A DNA stretch of 64,000 nt from contig OX439005.1 of the NCBI GenBank assembly GCA_949316495.1, positions 2,265,001 to 2,329,000 of the forward strand. The letters are read 5' to 3'. The notes below the pieces were generated by a model. The model searched no databases and was not told where the DNA came from. It was given only the letters and a program-made list of their open reading frames with translations. The position numbers and the translations under genes are program-made. The DNA comes from Amphiduros pacificus. Its lineage: Eukaryota > Annelida > Polychaeta > Phyllodocida > Hesionidae. This document shows positions 60,601 to 64,000 of the stretch, piece by piece. Positions within the stretch are counted from its first letter, which is position 1. Each line of letters starts with the position of its first letter.

Positions 60601-61824
60601 TCTACTGGGAATATAAATTCTCCAATGAAATGCAGTTTCTATTCTTGTTTCTGATACATCAAAAGTATCATAAATATCACACTCAAATTGGACATTAAAA
60701 TAGGATAACAATACGATAAATTATTATAAAGTGAATTTCTCTGAAGGACAAAGTTAAACATCGAGGGGTCAGCCTTCTCCTTGGTCTCATCAGTGATATA
60801 TCTGTCACGATGAATACTACTATGGCGCCCTCTACATTCTGCAGCATGCCATTGTTTTGCAGGATCTGGAGGAATAATCCACGTGATGTGCATACAGATT
60901 GTTGCCATGTTTATTGACTGTATGAGAGAGTTATCCTGCGAAAGCCAGTGGATCAATTAAGATCAATCAAAGAATGCCCGGCCCCCACAAGAGACTATCA
61001 ACAGTCCATCAACACCAATCACCAATTAATCTTGGTGCTGAAATTATCCAATTGTAATCAAGTGTATGGCCCACAGTATGGGTCAATATTTACCACAACA
61101 TGTGTGAACCCTATTGCTATGCCTGTGAGGTATGAAACCTTCCGTCGAGTCAAATGTGCAAAACATTTAAACATATCATCTCATTGAAAATGGGTGGAGC
61201 AGTTTTCTGCATAATAATCACAATGCCAGGATGTAAATGCCCAGACGCATCATTCTGATGTCAATTTTTATCAAATGTTCACCATTGAAAATAAATGTTT
61301 ATTCGCAATGATAGTAATATTTTCAGGCATTTACGAGCCCTTTTCACAAGAGTAAAACACCATAACATTGTTGTACATGCAAAAAGAAATAAGGTCCCAG
61401 TTTTATGGAGGAATTTCATGTGATACTGTGAAAGGATAAATGTTTGTGAACGAGATGTTTTCATGGATTCCATTATTTTCTTCACAAACTGATATGATTA
61501 TCCGATGCCTGTTAAGAGCAGGATCAGCTGTCTCCCATACAATATATCGCAACATCAAATTACTTTCTCTGCAATCCTTCAGATAAGGGATCGGATTCCC
61601 TCTTTATATTCTCTTGTGTTTTATCGCCAAACATTGACATTCAAAATGATTCAATGAAAAAGGTGCAGAATTTATTCCTGATTAAAATTATTGTAATAAA
61701 AGTCTGTAATAGGATATTCCAGAGCAAAAAGAGTCTTGAGAGAAATGCAATTAAACATTATCCAAAAGGCAGGCACCAGATGAGACTTGTAACATGTTTT
61801 AAGGATATGAAGCCAGTTGGTTTA
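60601..61824 (+). other. QPCT intron 4 or downstream sequence, nothing recognised
   Basis: No exon, transposon or array recognised. Open frames of up to 105 codons lack similarity. Confidence 0.45.
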
Positions 61825-62955
61825 ATATCAGATCAGACAAGAGTATTAATGGTTGGGGTGTCAGATCAGACGAGAGTATTAATGGTTGGTGTGTCAGATC
61901 AGACGAGTATTAATGGTTGGGGTGTCAGTTTGTTTGTTTGTTTGTTTGGGGTTTTACATCACCTTCAACATTATTTCAGTCATTTCGTGATGAGACCTAC
62001 TTGTAACAGATATAGTGCTGCCTCACTGAATTGTCATGTCGCAGGTCCATGACAACCCACCCGGTCACAGATTTACAAGGACAACGGGTTAACCCTTTAG
62101 GCACGGGCCTCAGCTCATATGGGATATTGTATCATGAGTTCAACCTCGGCACGGCCGGGGTTCGAACCCACGACATTTGGATCAGCACAGAGGAACTGGT
62201 GCTAATAAGCTGGCGCTCTAACCAACTGCGCCACGGCCCGTGGCCCTTGGGGTGTCAGATCAGATGAGGGTGTCAATGGTTGGGTGTCAGATCAGATGAG
62301 TATTAATGGTTGGGGTGACAGATCAGACGAGTATTAATGGTTGGGGTGACAGATCAGACAAGTATTAATGGTTGGGGTGACAGATCAGATGAGGGTGTCA
62401 ATGGTTGGGTGTCAGATCAGATGAGTATTAATGTTTGGTGTGTCAGATCAGACAAGTATTAATGGTTGGGGTGACAGATCAGATGAGTATTAATTGTTGG
62501 GGTGTCAGATCAGACGAGAGTATTAATGGTTGGGATGTCACATCAGACGAGTATTAATGGTTGGTGTGTCAGATCAGACGAGTATTAATGGTTGGGGTGT
62601 CAGATCAAACGAGTATTAATGGTTGGTGTGTCAGATCAGACAAGAGTATTAATGGTTGGGGTGTCAGATCAGACGAGAGTATTAATGGTTGCAGTGTCAG
62701 ATCAGACGAGTATCAATGGTTGGGTGTCAAATTAGATGAGTATTAATGGTTGGGTGTCAAATCAGATGAGTATTAATGGTCTGGTGTGTCAGATCAGATG
62801 ATTATTAATGGTAGGGTGTGTCAGATCAGACGATAGTATTAATGGTAGGAGTGTCAGATCAGACGAGAGTATTAATGGTTGGGGTGTCAGATCAGACGAG
62901 AGTATTAATGGTTGGGGTGTCAGATCAGACGAGAGTATCAATGGTTGGTGTGACA
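61825..62955. repeat. Minisatellite, 31-34-base unit, interrupted by a SINE
   Basis: The unit contains GATCAGACGAGTATTAATGG and TTGGGGTGTCA; a three-base GAG insertion makes the longer form. Three copies lie left of the SINE (61829-61928) and about 20 right of it (62247-62955). Confidence 0.94.
61929..62246 (-). mobile_element. tRNA-derived SINE inserted in the minisatellite
   Basis: On the minus strand the head GGGCCGTGGCGCAGTTGGTT has an A box, and GTGGGTTCGAACCCC is a perfect B box. The 318-base element ends GATGTAAAACCCC followed by (AAAC)n. TTGGGGTGTCAG borders it on both sides (61917-61928 and 62247-62258), consistent with a 12-base target-site duplication taken from the satellite unit. 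This is an almost intact-looking molluscan-type SINE, unlike the family at 23372. Confidence 0.92.
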
Positions 62956-63264
62956 CTGACACCCTATATCAAGGACCAGAGTTCAGATGAATTCAGCACT
63001 GAGTAATGTTGGCAGGTGTCTGTGTCTGCCCCGAGCAGAATCAATATCTCATCCCACATGAGACAAACGCTCCAGTTTTTCAGTCTGCCATAACATTTCA
63101 AACAGAGATAATTTGAATTATTGTTTGTGATACATATTTTGAATCATGCTGTCAGATCCCATTTTTGACATTGGCTTTGCTTGTGTACTTTTGCAGTTTG
63201 ATATTTTGCTATCCATGATGTTTTGGTTATTTGGAGTGCTTGAGCAGGTGGTTATGCCAGGCAA
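62956..63264 (+). other. QPCT intron 4 or downstream sequence, nothing recognised
   Basis: Unique-looking sequence. A TTTTGCAG at about 63198 followed by an open stretch was considered as an exon and rejected. Confidence 0.45.
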
Positions 63265-63556
63265 GATTGAAGGCATTGGAGTCTGTCCCTGCCCCAGTGA
63301 TCCAAATATGGAGTCTGTCCCTGCCCCAGTGATCCAAATATGGAGTCTGTCCCTGCCCCAGTGATCCAAATATGGAGTCTGTCCCTGCCCCAGTGATCCA
63401 ATAAGGATTCAGTCCCTGCCCCAGTGATCCAAATATGGAGTCTGTCCCTGCCCCAGTGATCCAAATATGGAGTCTGTCCCTGCCCCAGTGATCCAATAAG
63501 GATTCAGTCCCTGCCCCAGTGATCCAATAAGGATTCAGTCCCAGCCCCACTGATCC
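63265..63556. repeat. Minisatellite, 31-32-base unit, about 9 copies
   Basis: GATCCAAATATGGAGTCTGT or GATCCAATAAGGATTCAGT alternates before CCCTGCCCCAGT. Minus-strand frames of up to 126 codons are repeat artefacts. Confidence 0.94.
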
Positions 63557-64000
63557 ATGATCTGAGACTTTTGTCCAGGACACCTGATGCATGTCATTGA
63601 CATTCATATAAGAAGGAAAAGCTGTGGGTTGTATGGCCTCCCATGAAAGGTTCTATGATTTATTTCACAATCTTCCTTCCATCAAAGAGGTTTAATAACT
63701 TAAACCAGATAGAAATGATTCAAAGCATTCTTGCAATTTATGGAATTGATTTTTACCCCAATCTTTTTCAATTAGTTAGAGAGTGTTGACGGAATTTTAT
63801 GGAAATAAATTGTTGCCATAATATTGTACTATTCATTATGTGAACTCAATGTGGGAGTGGATATTGGTCCAAAAATGGGCTTACTTCAAATGATTATTTT
63901 AAATTTCAAAATAGGGAAGGTCATGCCAATAACATTTATTTGTATTATCTTATATTTGGCAATGTTCTCCACCAATAATTTATAAACATAAATGCACAGT
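63557..64000 (+). other. Right edge, nothing recognised
   Basis: AT-rich unique sequence to the end of the window, probably still within the QPCT gene since its C-terminal exons have not appeared. Confidence 0.4.

Noticed and set aside
62160-62246. A genuine tRNA gene on the minus strand
   Set aside because: The A and B boxes are good, but the sequence runs into a SINE body and tail with target-site duplication, and the inner part does not give a normal anticodon arm.
63199-63248. Possible QPCT exon 5 after TTTTGCAG, peptide FDILLSMMFWLFGV
   Set aside because: Superficial likeness to the expected DLLVLLDLIG segment, but the key DLIG and the following proline-rich loop are missing and the donor is poor.

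Overview
The window looks like a piece of an AT-rich invertebrate nuclear genome, most likely a mollusc. Genes are split by GT-AG introns. There are tRNA-derived SINEs, one with the CAAACAAACAAAC-type tail common in molluscs, plus small inverted-repeat transposons and a very heavy load of minisatellites, roughly a quarter of the window by my hand tally. There are no bacterial features, rRNA genes, tRNA genes or CRISPR arrays.

Four protein-coding genes can be supported by splice-consistent exons. (1) 979-1068, minus: first coding exon of a type II membrane protein that resembles polypeptide GalNAc-transferase 2; the rest lies left of the window. (2) 9606-15115, minus: complete zinc transporter ZIP9 (SLC39A9), seven coding exons, 345 residues. 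(3) 15468-21124, plus: complete enhancer of rudimentary homolog (ERH), four exons, 101 residues. ZIP9 and ERH are head to head, with 352 bases between their start codons, the same arrangement I recall for human 14q24.1. (4) 26541-52950 and beyond, plus: a secreted glutaminyl-peptide cyclotransferase (QPCT); four exons (228 residues) are in the window and the 3' part is missing.

Layout: 1-9.6 kb, GalNAc-transferase start and an intergenic stretch with two minisatellites and a MITE. 9.6-21.1 kb, the ZIP9/ERH pair, with several small transposons in ZIP9 introns. 21.1-26.4 kb, intergenic, two SINEs and a degenerate minisatellite. 26.5-64 kb, the QPCT gene, whose introns are inflated by more than fifteen separate tandem arrays, including a 2.9 kb array of a 29-base unit, a 1.3 kb pyrimidine tract and a 1.6 kb array of a 56-base unit. 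The long open frames in this part are products of stop-free repeats, not genes.

The most unusual pattern is that all three well-resolved genes have a working splice site inside a tandem array. ERH exon 2 has its 5' splice site copied eight times (52-base unit). QPCT exon 2 has its 5' splice site copied four times in a 75-base unit that keeps the reading frame, so alternative donors would add 25-residue modules to the enzyme. ZIP9 exon 5 has its 3' splice site copied four times, with a further array against its 5' splice site. I know of no named system for this; it could be a local mechanism in which splice junctions seed minisatellites.
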